Of a DNA stretch of 44,416 nt, positions 29,899 to 38,359 are shown piece by piece. This DNA comes from a virus: positions 1 through 44,416 of IMG/VR virus record IMGVR_UViG_3300027247_000008; one strand, 5' to 3'. Position 1 is the stretch's first letter; each line of letters opens with the position of its first letter. A program made the translations under genes and the position numbers. The notes below the pieces were generated by a model, which worked only from the letters and a program-made list of their open reading frames with translations, was not told the DNA's origin and ran no database searches.

Positions 29899-30327
29899 TC
29901 ATTCTGTTACTGGGTCCCACATAATCATTCCTTTGAATGATTCTGTAGTATACATTCTCCAAACTATATTGTAATCTTCATTCTCTATAGCAAGATCCAT
30001 AAATATTTTTGCATAAGCTTCAACTTCTTCTTTGCTTTCACAATTAAACATTCTGCCTGTTAAAGCGTTATTCACAAAAAAAGTTTCGGTATTGTCAGCT
30101 TCAGAAAGATCATATATTTTAGTAGGTTGAAATGTATTTCCGTTTCTATTCTTTTTCACCCAAATATTAATGAATTTCATCTTATCCGAGTATCGGTTGG
30201 CAATAATCTGATTAGAGACCTCTCTGGCTTCTAAATAAGTATTGTATTCATCACCTAAATTTCCTGTCTGGGTGTTTCTAACAGTATAAACATTATGCCA
30301 TTCAGGGTTTAAACCTAATCTTGCCAT
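29899..30327 (-). CDS. Hypothetical protein in the fiber cluster
   Basis: The start is MARLGLNPEWHNVYTVRNTQ at 30327, in a TAATG overlap with the glycine-rich fiber stop. The 142-residue alpha/beta protein, with ESKEEVEAYAKIFMDLAIENED and EWHNVYTVRN segments, is soluble and non-repetitive, unlike the fibers around it. It may be a fiber assembly chaperone or a small accessory. Family not recognised; the role is guessed from its sandwiched place. Confidence 0.6.
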   Translation of the reverse strand: MARLGLNPEWHNVYTVRNTQTGNLGDEYNTYLEAREVSNQIIANRYSDKMKFINIWVKKNRNGNTFQPTKIYDLSEADNTETFFVNNALTGRMFNCESKEEVEAYAKIFMDLAIENEDYNIVWRMYTTESFKGMIMWDPVTE

Positions 30328-31384
30328 TAAGACGCCCCCCAAATTGTACCATTGTTTGTTAAAGTATAAGCGTTTGTTGAGTTAATAGCAGCACCACCAA
30401 AGCCCCCGGCTCCATAACCAGCCGAGCCATTTGCTCCAAAACCGCCCCCTCCGCCGCCGCCTCCATTAGTCTCTGCTGTTCTGCTAGGCGCAGAGGCACT
30501 TCCATTTGCACCACCTGCACGGCCTATGTAGCCTCCTGCACCTTCAGCACCACCTGTAGCATTAGTAGGTCTACGCCCGCCGCCGCCTCCGCCGCCACCA
30601 TAATAGCTACCTCCGCCATAGTCATAAAGTCCACCACCGCCGCCACCAGCACCGCCGCCTCCGCCTCGGAAAGAGCCAATACCGTCGCTACCAGCGTTAC
30701 CGGGGGAACCCCCTGAGCCACCCGTACCGTTCCAGCCGCTACCACCAAGACCGCCTCCGGCACCGCCACCTCCACCCCGGCACCGCCACCTCCACCAGCG
30801 GCAGAAGAACCGCCGCCTCCGCCTCCGCCACAAATAAATGCATCAGCGTTATTTATAACAAATAGTTTATTTGCAGCCAAGGCGCTTCTAATACCATTGC
30901 TTCCATTTTGACCGCCTGTTGAGGTGGCGGTGGCGCCATCACCACCTCCCCCAAGTATATAGCCGCTATTCACAATTGTAACTAAATTTAAAGAACTTGT
31001 AATATCAATGGCTGGTTTGTTATAAGAAGACGCATAAACGTATATACCCGGATTAATAGTAACTTTAATTGGAATCGGATTTGATGCACTCCACCCAGCA
31101 TTGACTGCAGCAACTGACACAGAATAATTTAAAGTGTTAGAAGAAATAATTAAATCTAATAAGGGGTCTAATAGAGTAGAGTCACCTGTAACATATCGCA
31201 ACTCTGGCGGATTTAACTGTGCGTCTACATGTAAACCCCTTTCAATTTTTAATATAGAAGGTGATGGGAATACTGTCGAGTTATTAGAGTTCAATGTTGC
31301 TAAGCTTTTTGTAGTAAATAAAGTTGTACCATCACTGTCATAACCAGAAATACCATTGGTTCCATTTAATGTTACTTTAGACAT
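30327..31384 (-). pseudogene. Glycine-rich tail fiber, frameshifted by a 20-bp duplication
   Basis: The N-terminal half reads MSKVTLNGTNGISGYDSDGT, then a beta segment ending in a Gly-rich run (ICGGGGGGGSSAAGGGGGAG). At 30757-30796 a 20-bp tandem duplication changes frame. The first frame then continues out of phase to 30524, while the true C-terminus (GGLGGSGWNGTGGSGG ... YTLTNNGTIWGAS) lies in the other frame and stops at 30327. With one unit removed the protein is a continuous 345 residues. It is a polyglycine-sandwich type fiber, as in many phage receptor-binding tips. As written it would be truncated. Confidence 0.8.
30757..30796. repeat. 20-bp perfect tandem duplication in the Gly-rich fiber
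   Basis: Units 30757-30776 and 30777-30796 are identical (CCGGCACCGCCACCTCCACC on the plus strand). The 20-base insertion breaks the frame. Local GGN-codon repetition would favour slippage or assembly error. Confidence 0.93.
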
Positions 31385-31388
31385 AAAA

Positions 31389-31820
31389 TTACTCCGCTAA
31401 AGATTGTGATAAGGCTTTTAACCTAGCAGCTTCAAGAACAGGATTATAATCAGGGTTTATCTCTTCGATTGATAAACCTAATGGTGCTACTGATTTAAGA
31501 TCATCAGGAGTATTAGCAGATTCAATGGCAGGGTCTGAAGGTGCATCTCTTAACGCTCGTTTACTAGCAATAATATCCGTTGTATCGGCACCTGTTTCTA
31601 ACGCTTTCATAAATTCTGTGTCTAACGTTTCTAACTTATCCTTTCTAGCAAACCTAATTTTGTTTCGCCATATGGTTTTTGCTTTTTCCATATCAACAGT
31701 AATTACACCGCTCTCTGGGTTGCCTCCAAATGTCCAAGCTTCACGAAACAATCTTTCGTCTGGTACTTGGTATTCATCAGCGTCTGCGGTGATAACACCA
31801 ATTTTAATAAAAGTTTTCAT
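31389..31820 (-). CDS. Tail fiber assembly-like protein
   Basis: The start is MKTFIKIGVITADADEYQVP at 31820, overlapping the upstream stop as ATGA. The 143-residue protein contains VPDERLFREAWTFGG, then VDMEKAKTIWRNKIRFARKDKL, a helical segment common in phage fiber-associated proteins where residues prime the beta module to a following charged helix. The VPxxRLFRxAW motif is also at the C-terminus of the preceding gene. It likely assists fiber folding or attaches to fibers. Function inferred. Confidence 0.65.
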   Translation of the reverse strand: MKTFIKIGVITADADEYQVPDERLFREAWTFGGNPESGVITVDMEKAKTIWRNKIRFARKDKLETLDTEFMKALETGADTTDIIASKRALRDAPSDPAIESANTPDDLKSVAPLGLSIEEINPDYNPVLEAARLKALSQSLAE

Positions 31821-32209
31821 GCAGCTAGTCTCCATGCATTTCTGAATAACCTATCTGAAGGTACTTGATCTTTAGTAACAACCTTAAACATAGGTCTATT
31901 ATAGCGCACCCCCCACACTCGGCGGGGGATGTCTTTCATAATTAAATAATCAATAGCTTCCTCTTCTGTAAGAGGGCCAATACGTGGTGCAGTAAACTGT
32001 TGCATCCACATATCGTGGTCGTGCTTGAACCCTTCGTGACGGCCCTCGTCGATTGCTTTCTGTTCCTCGTCCTGCAGTGCCCAGTAGACGCTGATTGGTG
32101 GTAGATTGCCAGCCATAGCGTCAGCCATCCAGTTAGGTGAAGGCACAAGGATCATAGCAGGTGCATCTGGATCAGTAGGATCTTCAAATATGATGCGGTA
32201 CTCTGTCAT
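31817..32209 (-). CDS. Fiber-associated protein with VPSDRLFRNAW end
   Basis: This 130-residue protein begins MTEYRIIFEDPTDPDAPAMI. It has a beta N-terminus (ILVPSPNWMADAM), a Trp- and Asp-rich middle, and ends VPSDRLFRNAWRLAA. The final motif recurs at the start of the next protein, suggesting that the two were one gene or are paralogous modules. It starts four bases inside the upstream fiber gene (ATGA-like overlap). It is probably a small fiber accessory. Confidence 0.62.
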   Translation of the reverse strand: MTEYRIIFEDPTDPDAPAMILVPSPNWMADAMAGNLPPISVYWALQDEEQKAIDEGRHEGFKHDHDMWMQQFTAPRIGPLTEEEAIDYLIMKDIPRRVWGVRYNRPMFKVVTKDQVPSDRLFRNAWRLAA

Positions 32210-32688
32210 CTGTCCACCTGCAAGTCTACAATGTCGCAGTCAGTGTTGTTGTTCTGTGTATCATTCCATGCTCGAGTCGTCCGTACCATAATAGCACTAG
32301 AGGTGTAGGTTCCACCCAGAGGAAAGGATACGAAGTCGCCGTAGCCGCTGCTAGCTTCCCTACAGACCCCTGTAAGACTAGAGTTCGCATCTACTAACGA
32401 GGATGCGAAATTCATAGTGTATAGCCCTGTCCCGTTATCGGTAATAGACGACACGTTACCACTCGCACGGACAGAAACAGTCCCGCTACCGTTGAAGTTT
32501 ACCCACGCCCTGCAGGCAAAAACAGGGGCAGAGCCGGATGCGTTAAAAAGAGATAGCGCCCCTGCATTCGTTAACAAAGCACCATCAGCATCAGGGAGTG
32601 TTACTGTTCTGTTTGAGTTAGTAGCAGGAGTTACAAGAGTGATTGTACCTGTACCTGATGTATTTCCTTGTACTTTAATTTTTGCCAT
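32206..32688 (-). CDS. Short tail fiber protein
   Basis: This 160-residue protein begins MAKIKVQGNTSGTGTITLVT and carries NSNRTVTLPDADGALLTN, a module shared by many aquatic phage fibers, followed by APVFACRAWVNFNGSGTVSV and SITDNGTGLYTMNFASSL, typical of a fiber head domain. It ends IVDLQVDR. It is placed directly downstream of the large 769-residue fiber, so it may form its tip or a second fiber. Receptor unknown. Confidence 0.75.
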   Translation of the reverse strand: MAKIKVQGNTSGTGTITLVTPATNSNRTVTLPDADGALLTNAGALSLFNASGSAPVFACRAWVNFNGSGTVSVRASGNVSSITDNGTGLYTMNFASSLVDANSSLTGVCREASSGYGDFVSFPLGGTYTSSAIMVRTTRAWNDTQNNNTDCDIVDLQVDR

Positions 32689-34998
32689 TTATATTACCGT
32701 CCATGTTTCACCGTCACCTACTGTTACAGTGACTCCAGAGTTAATTGTAATAGGTCCAAAAGTACCTGCGTTCTTTCCATTAGTAATGGTGTAATTCGTG
32801 GTTATTACCTGATCGTTTTCCCAGAATACTTTATCATTACCACCGCCAACAGCACCACCACCGGCAGTAGCACCTGCTTCGATACCATCTAGTTTAGTGC
32901 CATCAGCAGCAACGTCACGACCGTCTACAGTACCCGTAAGGGCAATATTGCCAGCTACGTCAAGTCTTTGCGTGGGCGAAGTTGTACCAATACCGACGTT
33001 ACCTGATACGTCGATACGCATACGTTCTGAATTATTGACCCTGAATCGCATATGGTTATCGCTGTGGTCATACATAATGTCGCCAATCTGTGCGCCACCT
33101 GCATCACCAAACATAAGGAACCCACGGCTGGTTGCGTCACCTTTTATGCGGATGCTAATGTCACCAGAAGTAGAAGTACCACCAACAGTAAGCTGTCCAT
33201 CAGGGCTGCTGTTGCCAATACCCACCGATCCTGTCGATGTGATACGCATACGTTCTGTGGTCCCGTCGGTGTTAAACGCCAGAGCATGACCATTAGCTGC
33301 CTGCAATGATGTAACATTCGCTGTAGCGTCAGAGTTAAACCCAGCGGTTTTGACCCCATTTTCCAGAAACTCAATAAAAGCGTTATTTCCCGCAGATGAA
33401 TTTATGGATAATCCCCCAAATGAAGATGTGACATCAATATATGCAACATTTCCAGAACCTGCTGCACCACCTGCACGAGCCACAGTCAGCCCATCGCTGG
33501 TGATAGTCCCAGTGACGTCTACACCTGTGCTGGTGGTGGAGAGTTTGGCTGTGTTGTCGTAACGCAAGCTAACAGCACCATTGGCGTCTGCTGCAATATA
33601 TTCTTCGCCAGCGTTGCTTTGCACACGGAAGTCATCCGCACGGATAATAAGGTTGCCCGTGCCACCTTCCGTAATGTGGCTGTTACTGCCGCTATGATAT
33701 ATCTGCAAGTCAGACCCAGCGCCGAAGACGGCTTTGTCGTTGTCACCGAAGGACAAGTCCCCAGTCATGGTATCACCAGCCTTAGAAACCTTAGTGGCAA
33801 TATTATTCGTTACAGTAGTGGCAAAGTTAGGGTCATCACCTAAAGCTGCAGCAAGCTCGTTGAGAGTATCAAGAGTGCTTGGGGCAGAAGCAACAAGGTT
33901 AGCTACAGCGGTGTCAGCGTAGCCTGTATAGTAGCTGCCATGTTGACCGTCAAGTAGATCTGCGTCTAGGCCAGAGCCTGTACCATCTACCGTCTTAATG
34001 GCTGTAAGAATTTCCGTAGCAGTCTGGTCTGCGGTTGCCCCAGCCTCAATCCCAGCAAGTTTAGTGTTCAGCGCCGAGGTAAAGTTGATTTCCGTCAGAC
34101 CACCATTGCCGACGGCATAGGTCGTGTTGGTGTCGGGTGGAGTAGCCCAAGTAAAGGTACCATCACCATCAGACCGCAAGTACTGTGCGGTAGTCCCATT
34201 ACCAACAACATTAAGCTCGTTAGCACCTACTACGTTGGCAGCAATCTGAGCGTTAATAGCAGTAGTACCAGAACCAGTCAAATCACCAGAAAGAGTGATA
34301 GTTTGGTTACTCGTCAGATAAGACCCAGAGGGCTGAATACCAGCTTCAGCAAGAGTGTTATTGATCCACTTAGTACCATCCCACTTAAGAAGCTCCCCTG
34401 AAGCAATAGAGGTAATTGCTACATCATGTAATTCACTAAGATGAAAACCATTACTAGGCCGAATAAATAAGATACCATTAGTAGCATGAGCATTAATAAC
34501 CATAGCTACAGGGATAGTCAAATTAGGGGCAGTAGGAGCTACGTTAGTCAAGACACCAGCAACAGAGGGTGATGCATAAAGAATAGAACCATTAGTCCAA
34601 GTTTGACCTACAGTGGATCCTGTAGTATTGATCCCCTTAATCTCACCAAAAGATACAGCTTTACCAACGTCACCAATAGCAAAGTCTTTCTCTGCTACAC
34701 CAATAAGATAAAGCTCATCGATTGTGTTGTTGGCGATAAATTTATTGACAGTAATAACTCCAGAGTTACCAACAGCACCTGTAGCATAAAGAGGCGTGCC
34801 TTTTGTAATTGCTACATCAGCCTTGATAGGCAAAGTTTGATAGTCTGTTGACCCAATCTCTATAACATTGTTATTACCGTCTTTGGAATAGAGTTTTTTA
34901 TCAGCTAAGTTAAGAGCAACTTCACCAACATCGATATCTGAAGTAGTAGGCTGATTACCAGCTACACTTGATTTCTTTAAAATAATTTTCGTTGCCAT
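32689..34998 (-). CDS. Large tail fiber protein
   Basis: This 769-residue protein begins MATKIILKKSSVAGNQPTTS. The first 50 residues match the 35075-36154 fiber and are probably the attachment module. Next come ELHDVAITSIASGELLKWDG repeats (also in the two upstream fibers), a middle with beta-helix-like spacing, and two tandem modules MRITSTGSVGIGNSSPDGQL / MRIDVSGNVGIGTTSPTQRL, as in phage tail spikes. It ends in a PITINSGVTVTVGDGETWTV cap. It has no intramolecular chaperone. A predicted promoter and leader hairpin lie upstream. Confidence 0.85.
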   Translation of the reverse strand: MATKIILKKSSVAGNQPTTSDIDVGEVALNLADKKLYSKDGNNNVIEIGSTDYQTLPIKADVAITKGTPLYATGAVGNSGVITVNKFIANNTIDELYLIGVAEKDFAIGDVGKAVSFGEIKGINTTGSTVGQTWTNGSILYASPSVAGVLTNVAPTAPNLTIPVAMVINAHATNGILFIRPSNGFHLSELHDVAITSIASGELLKWDGTKWINNTLAEAGIQPSGSYLTSNQTITLSGDLTGSGTTAINAQIAANVVGANELNVVGNGTTAQYLRSDGDGTFTWATPPDTNTTYAVGNGGLTEINFTSALNTKLAGIEAGATADQTATEILTAIKTVDGTGSGLDADLLDGQHGSYYTGYADTAVANLVASAPSTLDTLNELAAALGDDPNFATTVTNNIATKVSKAGDTMTGDLSFGDNDKAVFGAGSDLQIYHSGSNSHITEGGTGNLIIRADDFRVQSNAGEEYIAADANGAVSLRYDNTAKLSTTSTGVDVTGTITSDGLTVARAGGAAGSGNVAYIDVTSSFGGLSINSSAGNNAFIEFLENGVKTAGFNSDATANVTSLQAANGHALAFNTDGTTERMRITSTGSVGIGNSSPDGQLTVGGTSTSGDISIRIKGDATSRGFLMFGDAGGAQIGDIMYDHSDNHMRFRVNNSERMRIDVSGNVGIGTTSPTQRLDVAGNIALTGTVDGRDVAADGTKLDGIEAGATAGGGAVGGGNDKVFWENDQVITTNYTITNGKNAGTFGPITINSGVTVTVGDGETWTVI

Positions 34999-35030
34999 GG
35001 GGCGAATTCTCCTATGTGTTTAAGGATGGA

Positions 35031-35048
35031 GGCGACTATGGAGCCGCC
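35031..35048 (-). other. 5' leader hairpin after promoter F
   Basis: GGCGACT (35031-35037) pairs with AGCCGCC (35042-35048), giving a 7-bp stem with one G-U on the minus-strand RNA. It begins about +6 from the predicted start of promoter F. It resembles the hairpin after copy B in place though not in sequence. Confidence 0.5.
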
Positions 35049-35051
35049 CCC

Positions 35052-35071
35052 TTCTTTAAGGTCAGCTATTA
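35052..35071 (-). promoter_or_regulatory. Phage-type promoter candidate, copy F
   Basis: The minus strand reads TAATAGCTGACCTTAAAGAA, identical to copy A 35 kb away. It lies just after the stop of the 359-residue fiber gene. The predicted start is G35054. It would drive the large fiber, short fiber and downstream adhesins. Confidence 0.62.
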
Positions 35072-35074
35072 AAC

Positions 35075-36154
35075 TTAGTAAGAACCACCATCAAGTACAA
35101 CGTTTTGTACAGGGTAGCTACCAAAGTCCCAAGCGTCAGTTGACTCATCCCAGATGAAAGCAACATTAGCAGCAGTACCACGTTCTACTTCAAAACCAGC
35201 ATTTTGTGAAGGAGTGCCTGTTTCATCAGCATTGAGAACGATGATGTTGTCACCAATATTAACAGTGTTTGAGTTAACTGTAGTAGTCGTGCCATTAACG
35301 GTAAGGTTGCCAGTGATAACTGTGTCACCACCAACGTTAAGGTTGCCAGCTACACCTACACCACCAGTTACTTTTAAAGCGCCAGTAGTAGTGCTTGTTG
35401 AAGCAGTAGCGTTAGTAATTGAAATAGCAGTACCAGTAGTAGCACCACGACCAGTAACAGTAGCAAGGGTGTCTGACTCAGAGGCACTAACAACAATAGT
35501 ATTAGCGGTATCATTATAGGTAACACTGACAATACCAGAGCCTGAAATAATGCTACCGACAGCATCTTGAGCAGCCTCAGTGAAGTCTGTAATATTACTT
35601 GCTGTATGAGTATGCCCAACAGCAGAAATACCTGCCTCAGCAAGAGTATTGTTAACCCAAGCAGAGCCATTCCACTTCAGGATCTCACCAGCAGAGTTAC
35701 TTGTAATAGTAGTGTTGCTAAGTGAGTCTAGCGTGTGGTTATGGGAGGTAGAAGACTTACCGTCAAGCTGAGTTTGAATAGCTGAAGTGACACCATCAAC
35801 GTAGTTTAGTTCAGTAGTAGTAGCGGTAATACCATCAAGTACGTTTAATTCAGCGGCAGTTGCTGTGATACCAAACTCACCAAGAGTAGTAAAGCCAGCA
35901 TTTACCCAAGAAGAACCGTTGTATGCTTTTAAGTAGTTTGACGTTGTATCATACCAAAGATCACCCTCTGCAGGGGTGCCTGGGGCAACAGAATCAACGT
36001 AAGCACCTTGTAGTGTTACAATAGCACCTGAGTTGTTCTTAGTATAAATTTTACGATCAGCAAGGTTAATAGCGAGTTCTGCTGCGTCTAGATCAGCAAC
36101 TAGAGGAACTGCACCCGCTGTAGAAGATTTCTTTAAAATAATTTTAGTAGCCAT
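35075..36154 (-). CDS. Tail fiber protein, 359 residues
   Basis: The N-terminus MATKIILKKSSTAGAVPLVA is paralogous to the large fiber. The middle has DLWYDTTSNYLKAYNGSSW and AEILKWNGSAWVNNTLAEAG-like repeats plus short ELNVLDGITATTTELNYVDG units. A TGALKVTGGVGVAGNLNVGG segment, common in structural protein beta-prism regions, precedes the C-terminus, which ends VVLDGGSY. It starts TAATG onto the preceding fiber stop. It probably forms part of the same fiber complex. Confidence 0.78.
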   Translation of the reverse strand: MATKIILKKSSTAGAVPLVADLDAAELAINLADRKIYTKNNSGAIVTLQGAYVDSVAPGTPAEGDLWYDTTSNYLKAYNGSSWVNAGFTTLGEFGITATAAELNVLDGITATTTELNYVDGVTSAIQTQLDGKSSTSHNHTLDSLSNTTITSNSAGEILKWNGSAWVNNTLAEAGISAVGHTHTASNITDFTEAAQDAVGSIISGSGIVSVTYNDTANTIVVSASESDTLATVTGRGATTGTAISITNATASTSTTTGALKVTGGVGVAGNLNVGGDTVITGNLTVNGTTTTVNSNTVNIGDNIIVLNADETGTPSQNAGFEVERGTAANVAFIWDESTDAWDFGSYPVQNVVLDGGSY

Positions 36155-37539
36155 TAGAATGAGCCTCCATTAATAATTTGGTCGTTAAGAGTAGTTGTTG
36201 CGGTATACTTAGCAGTAGAGCCGTTATACACAAGTACTGCCCCATTAACTTTGTTTGTGTTATCAACGTCAGTCATGCTAGTAGTCGTAAGCGTATGAGG
36301 TTTCCAAACTTGAGTAGCAAGATCATAACGAAGAACGTCGTTATTCTTGATGCCACTATAGTTTACGTCATTAAGCTCGCTTACCTTAAGCTTTCTAGAT
36401 TCCCAGCGATTATACACAGAATTGTAGCCAATAACATAACCTGTTGCTGCAACACTAACGTTAACATCAGAAAGATCGTTAATTGCATGGGTATGTCCTA
36501 CGTCAGATTTTGTAGCCAACCCTGCAACAAGCTGTGCATCGGTAGCATATTCAAGATCTAAGTTAGTATTTACCCAGTAACCTAGAGCAGCGTCATATTT
36601 TAGAACATGCCCATTAGCAACGTTGGTGATCTTTACATCATGAAGTTCATTTAATTCGTAACCATTATCAATGTTTACAAATACAGAACCAATTGTTGTG
36701 TCTACTGTTGAAATCCAACCAACATGAACCAAATGATAAGGAGTAGTATTTTGCGTTGTTGTAAATCTACCAGAAACAATGTCTAAATAGATTCTCTGAC
36801 CTGCTGTATAGCCTGAAGTATCTAAACCTCTAACAAGGCCAAAAGTAGTTACATAGCCGTAGGAGTCTGCAAGAATTGTCTCAGTGGCAATACCAAAAGT
36901 CTTTGACGATGTTGCCTCAGAAGACGCATTAGCTAGTTTAACCGAAGTCAAACCATTATGAGCGCCATCTACATAAACTACTTGCCCATTGTTGATAGTT
37001 GCTCCGGTATTATTCCATACACGAACAACTTGCTCTTGACCAACCTGAAGTACTACATTATCACCTTTTAGATGGAGATCAAGGGTACCATCAGTTGTAT
37101 TCCACTCCATAAGGCCTTCGTTACTGATACCGTCAAGAAAATGAACGCCTGTTGCTCTTACTTTACCTGTTGAGTCTCTTTCTACAATTGTATTAGGAGT
37201 ATCGTTTATATCGGTTTGAACAACAAAGTTGACTTTGTTTGTATTGGTATCGTAAGTAATATCAACAAAAGTTTTGTTACCGTTAACAACATCAGAGACC
37301 AGAATTTGTCTGATGGAGTCTTCAAAGATTGTAACAACGTCCCCAAGGTTAACATCGTAACTTGTTCCAGCTACAGTAGAGATAGTAAAAACTAGCTCAC
37401 CTTGACTGTTAATAAAAACATTAGAAACACTGTCACCCTTAGAACCTTGCCCGCCAGTTCTGGCTAATGATACTTCATATTTAGGATTTGTTACATCAAC
37501 GACAATTCTATCATTATTTGTTGTAATTGTGTAGCTCAT
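36154..37539 (-). CDS. Tail fiber / virion structural protein, 461 residues
   Basis: It begins MSYTITTNNDRIVVDVTNPK, includes a short GGQGSKGDSV collagen-like patch, and then beta repeats. A NGQVVYVDGAHNGLTSVKLA segment and an ELHDVKITNVANGHVLKYDA segment are shared with the large fiber, and DLSDVNVSVAATGYVIGYNS follows the same 'd-v-n ... l-k-y' repeat. It ends TTLNDQIINGGSF. It is a fiber component likely to assemble with the two MATKIILKKSS proteins. Confidence 0.75.
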   Translation of the reverse strand: MSYTITTNNDRIVVDVTNPKYEVSLARTGGQGSKGDSVSNVFINSQGELVFTISTVAGTSYDVNLGDVVTIFEDSIRQILVSDVVNGNKTFVDITYDTNTNKVNFVVQTDINDTPNTIVERDSTGKVRATGVHFLDGISNEGLMEWNTTDGTLDLHLKGDNVVLQVGQEQVVRVWNNTGATINNGQVVYVDGAHNGLTSVKLANASSEATSSKTFGIATETILADSYGYVTTFGLVRGLDTSGYTAGQRIYLDIVSGRFTTTQNTTPYHLVHVGWISTVDTTIGSVFVNIDNGYELNELHDVKITNVANGHVLKYDAALGYWVNTNLDLEYATDAQLVAGLATKSDVGHTHAINDLSDVNVSVAATGYVIGYNSVYNRWESRKLKVSELNDVNYSGIKNNDVLRYDLATQVWKPHTLTTTSMTDVDNTNKVNGAVLVYNGSTAKYTATTTLNDQIINGGSF

Positions 37540-37541
37540 TT

Positions 37542-37991
37542 TTATACCTCCTCAGAAGGAGAGTATACCACTTCTACTAAGCCTCTAAATGGCTTCCAAA
37601 TTTGTTTATATTGGTTAATACCACTATCTTGAACCTCAACTCCAATCCAGCCATAGGTAGGAGAGTTAGGTGTAGGCTGCGTGGTCCAGCTGTTAATTAA
37701 TGTTTCAGGGATTACAATATCAAATTTATTATCGGATGTGTCATCATCAATGGTTGTCAAAGTTGTTACAACACCCCCAGATTTAACTGAGAGTGGGTAG
37801 CCTTCTTCATCCTTACTGCCTGTCATATCTGCTTCGACAATCTTTGCGGTAATAGTATAAGAAGCAAGGCTAGTTACCCAATTAAGAGTAATCCCCATAC
37901 GTAGTTGTTCCCCTTCGACAACAGAGATAAGCACTGCACCATTATCTTTAATTAAATCTTTAGATGCAGAATTGATTCTAGATCTTGCCAT
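37542..37991 (-). CDS. Virion structural protein upstream of fibers
   Basis: This 149-residue protein begins MARSRINSASKDLIKDNGAV. The beta-rich body with VEGEQLRMGITLNWVTSLAS and PTYGWIGVEVQDSG recalls the BppU-like N-domains of baseplate and fiber attachment proteins, but the match is loose. AAGGAGGTAATT precedes its ATG. It is the first gene of the fiber cluster after the decayed methyltransferase. Confidence 0.62.
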   Translation of the reverse strand: MARSRINSASKDLIKDNGAVLISVVEGEQLRMGITLNWVTSLASYTITAKIVEADMTGSKDEEGYPLSVKSGGVVTTLTTIDDDTSDNKFDIVIPETLINSWTTQPTPNSPTYGWIGVEVQDSGINQYKQIWKPFRGLVEVVYSPSEEV

Positions 37992-38021
37992 AATTACCTC
38001 CTTGCCGATCCTCAGATGGGC

Positions 38022-38283
38022 TTATTTTGGTTTTACAAATACTGCTAGGTGTCCTTTTGTTTTATATACATTTGCTCTGCCACCAACCTGCTGATCTAAT
38101 AGTAAGATGAGCATTTCTACCATCAGGTAAAATAAGGAAGGCTGGAACAAGACAGATACAAAGAAATCCACCTTTCAGCATTAGAGATTGGATGTGTTGC
38201 AATACACTATCCACTAATTCGGGTTCGATATGCTCAAGCACATCAACGCTAACAATATAGTTAGCAGGATTAGGTAAACTACA
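38022..38283 (-). pseudogene. Remnant of a SAM methyltransferase
   Basis: On the minus strand a frame from 38283 reads NYIVSVDVLEHIEPELVDSV and LPDGRNAHLTIRSAGWW before a stop near 38061. This matches the C-terminal half of class I methyltransferases (VxVDVLEHI motif). A one-base shift later, RANVYKTKGHLAVFVKPK continues to a TAA at 38022, as in relatives' C-termini. The N-terminal SAM-binding part is missing and no start codon is present. It is a decayed fragment filling the 37992-38359 gap between structural genes. Confidence 0.72.
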
Positions 38284-38332
38284 TTATCCCCAATAACGAG
38301 TTATTAACGCTTAGTCTTTTCTGAATTGTAGG

Positions 38333-38352
38333 AAGGCCAGTTTCCTAGCCTT
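38333..38352 (-). terminator. Hairpin after the basic protein gene
   Basis: AAGGC-x-AG (38333-38340) pairs with CT-x-GCCTT (38345-38352) with a 4-base loop and one mismatch. It follows the stop at 38360. No T-tract follows, so it may be a weak terminator or a 3'-end stabiliser. Confidence 0.45.
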
Positions 38353-38359
38353 CACTATA

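Noticed and set aside
30524-31384. The 286-residue frame as a complete fiber protein.
   Set aside because: After the 20-bp duplication its sequence turns into hydrophobic Val/Ala runs typical of out-of-frame GGN codons, while the true glycine-rich end continues in the other frame.
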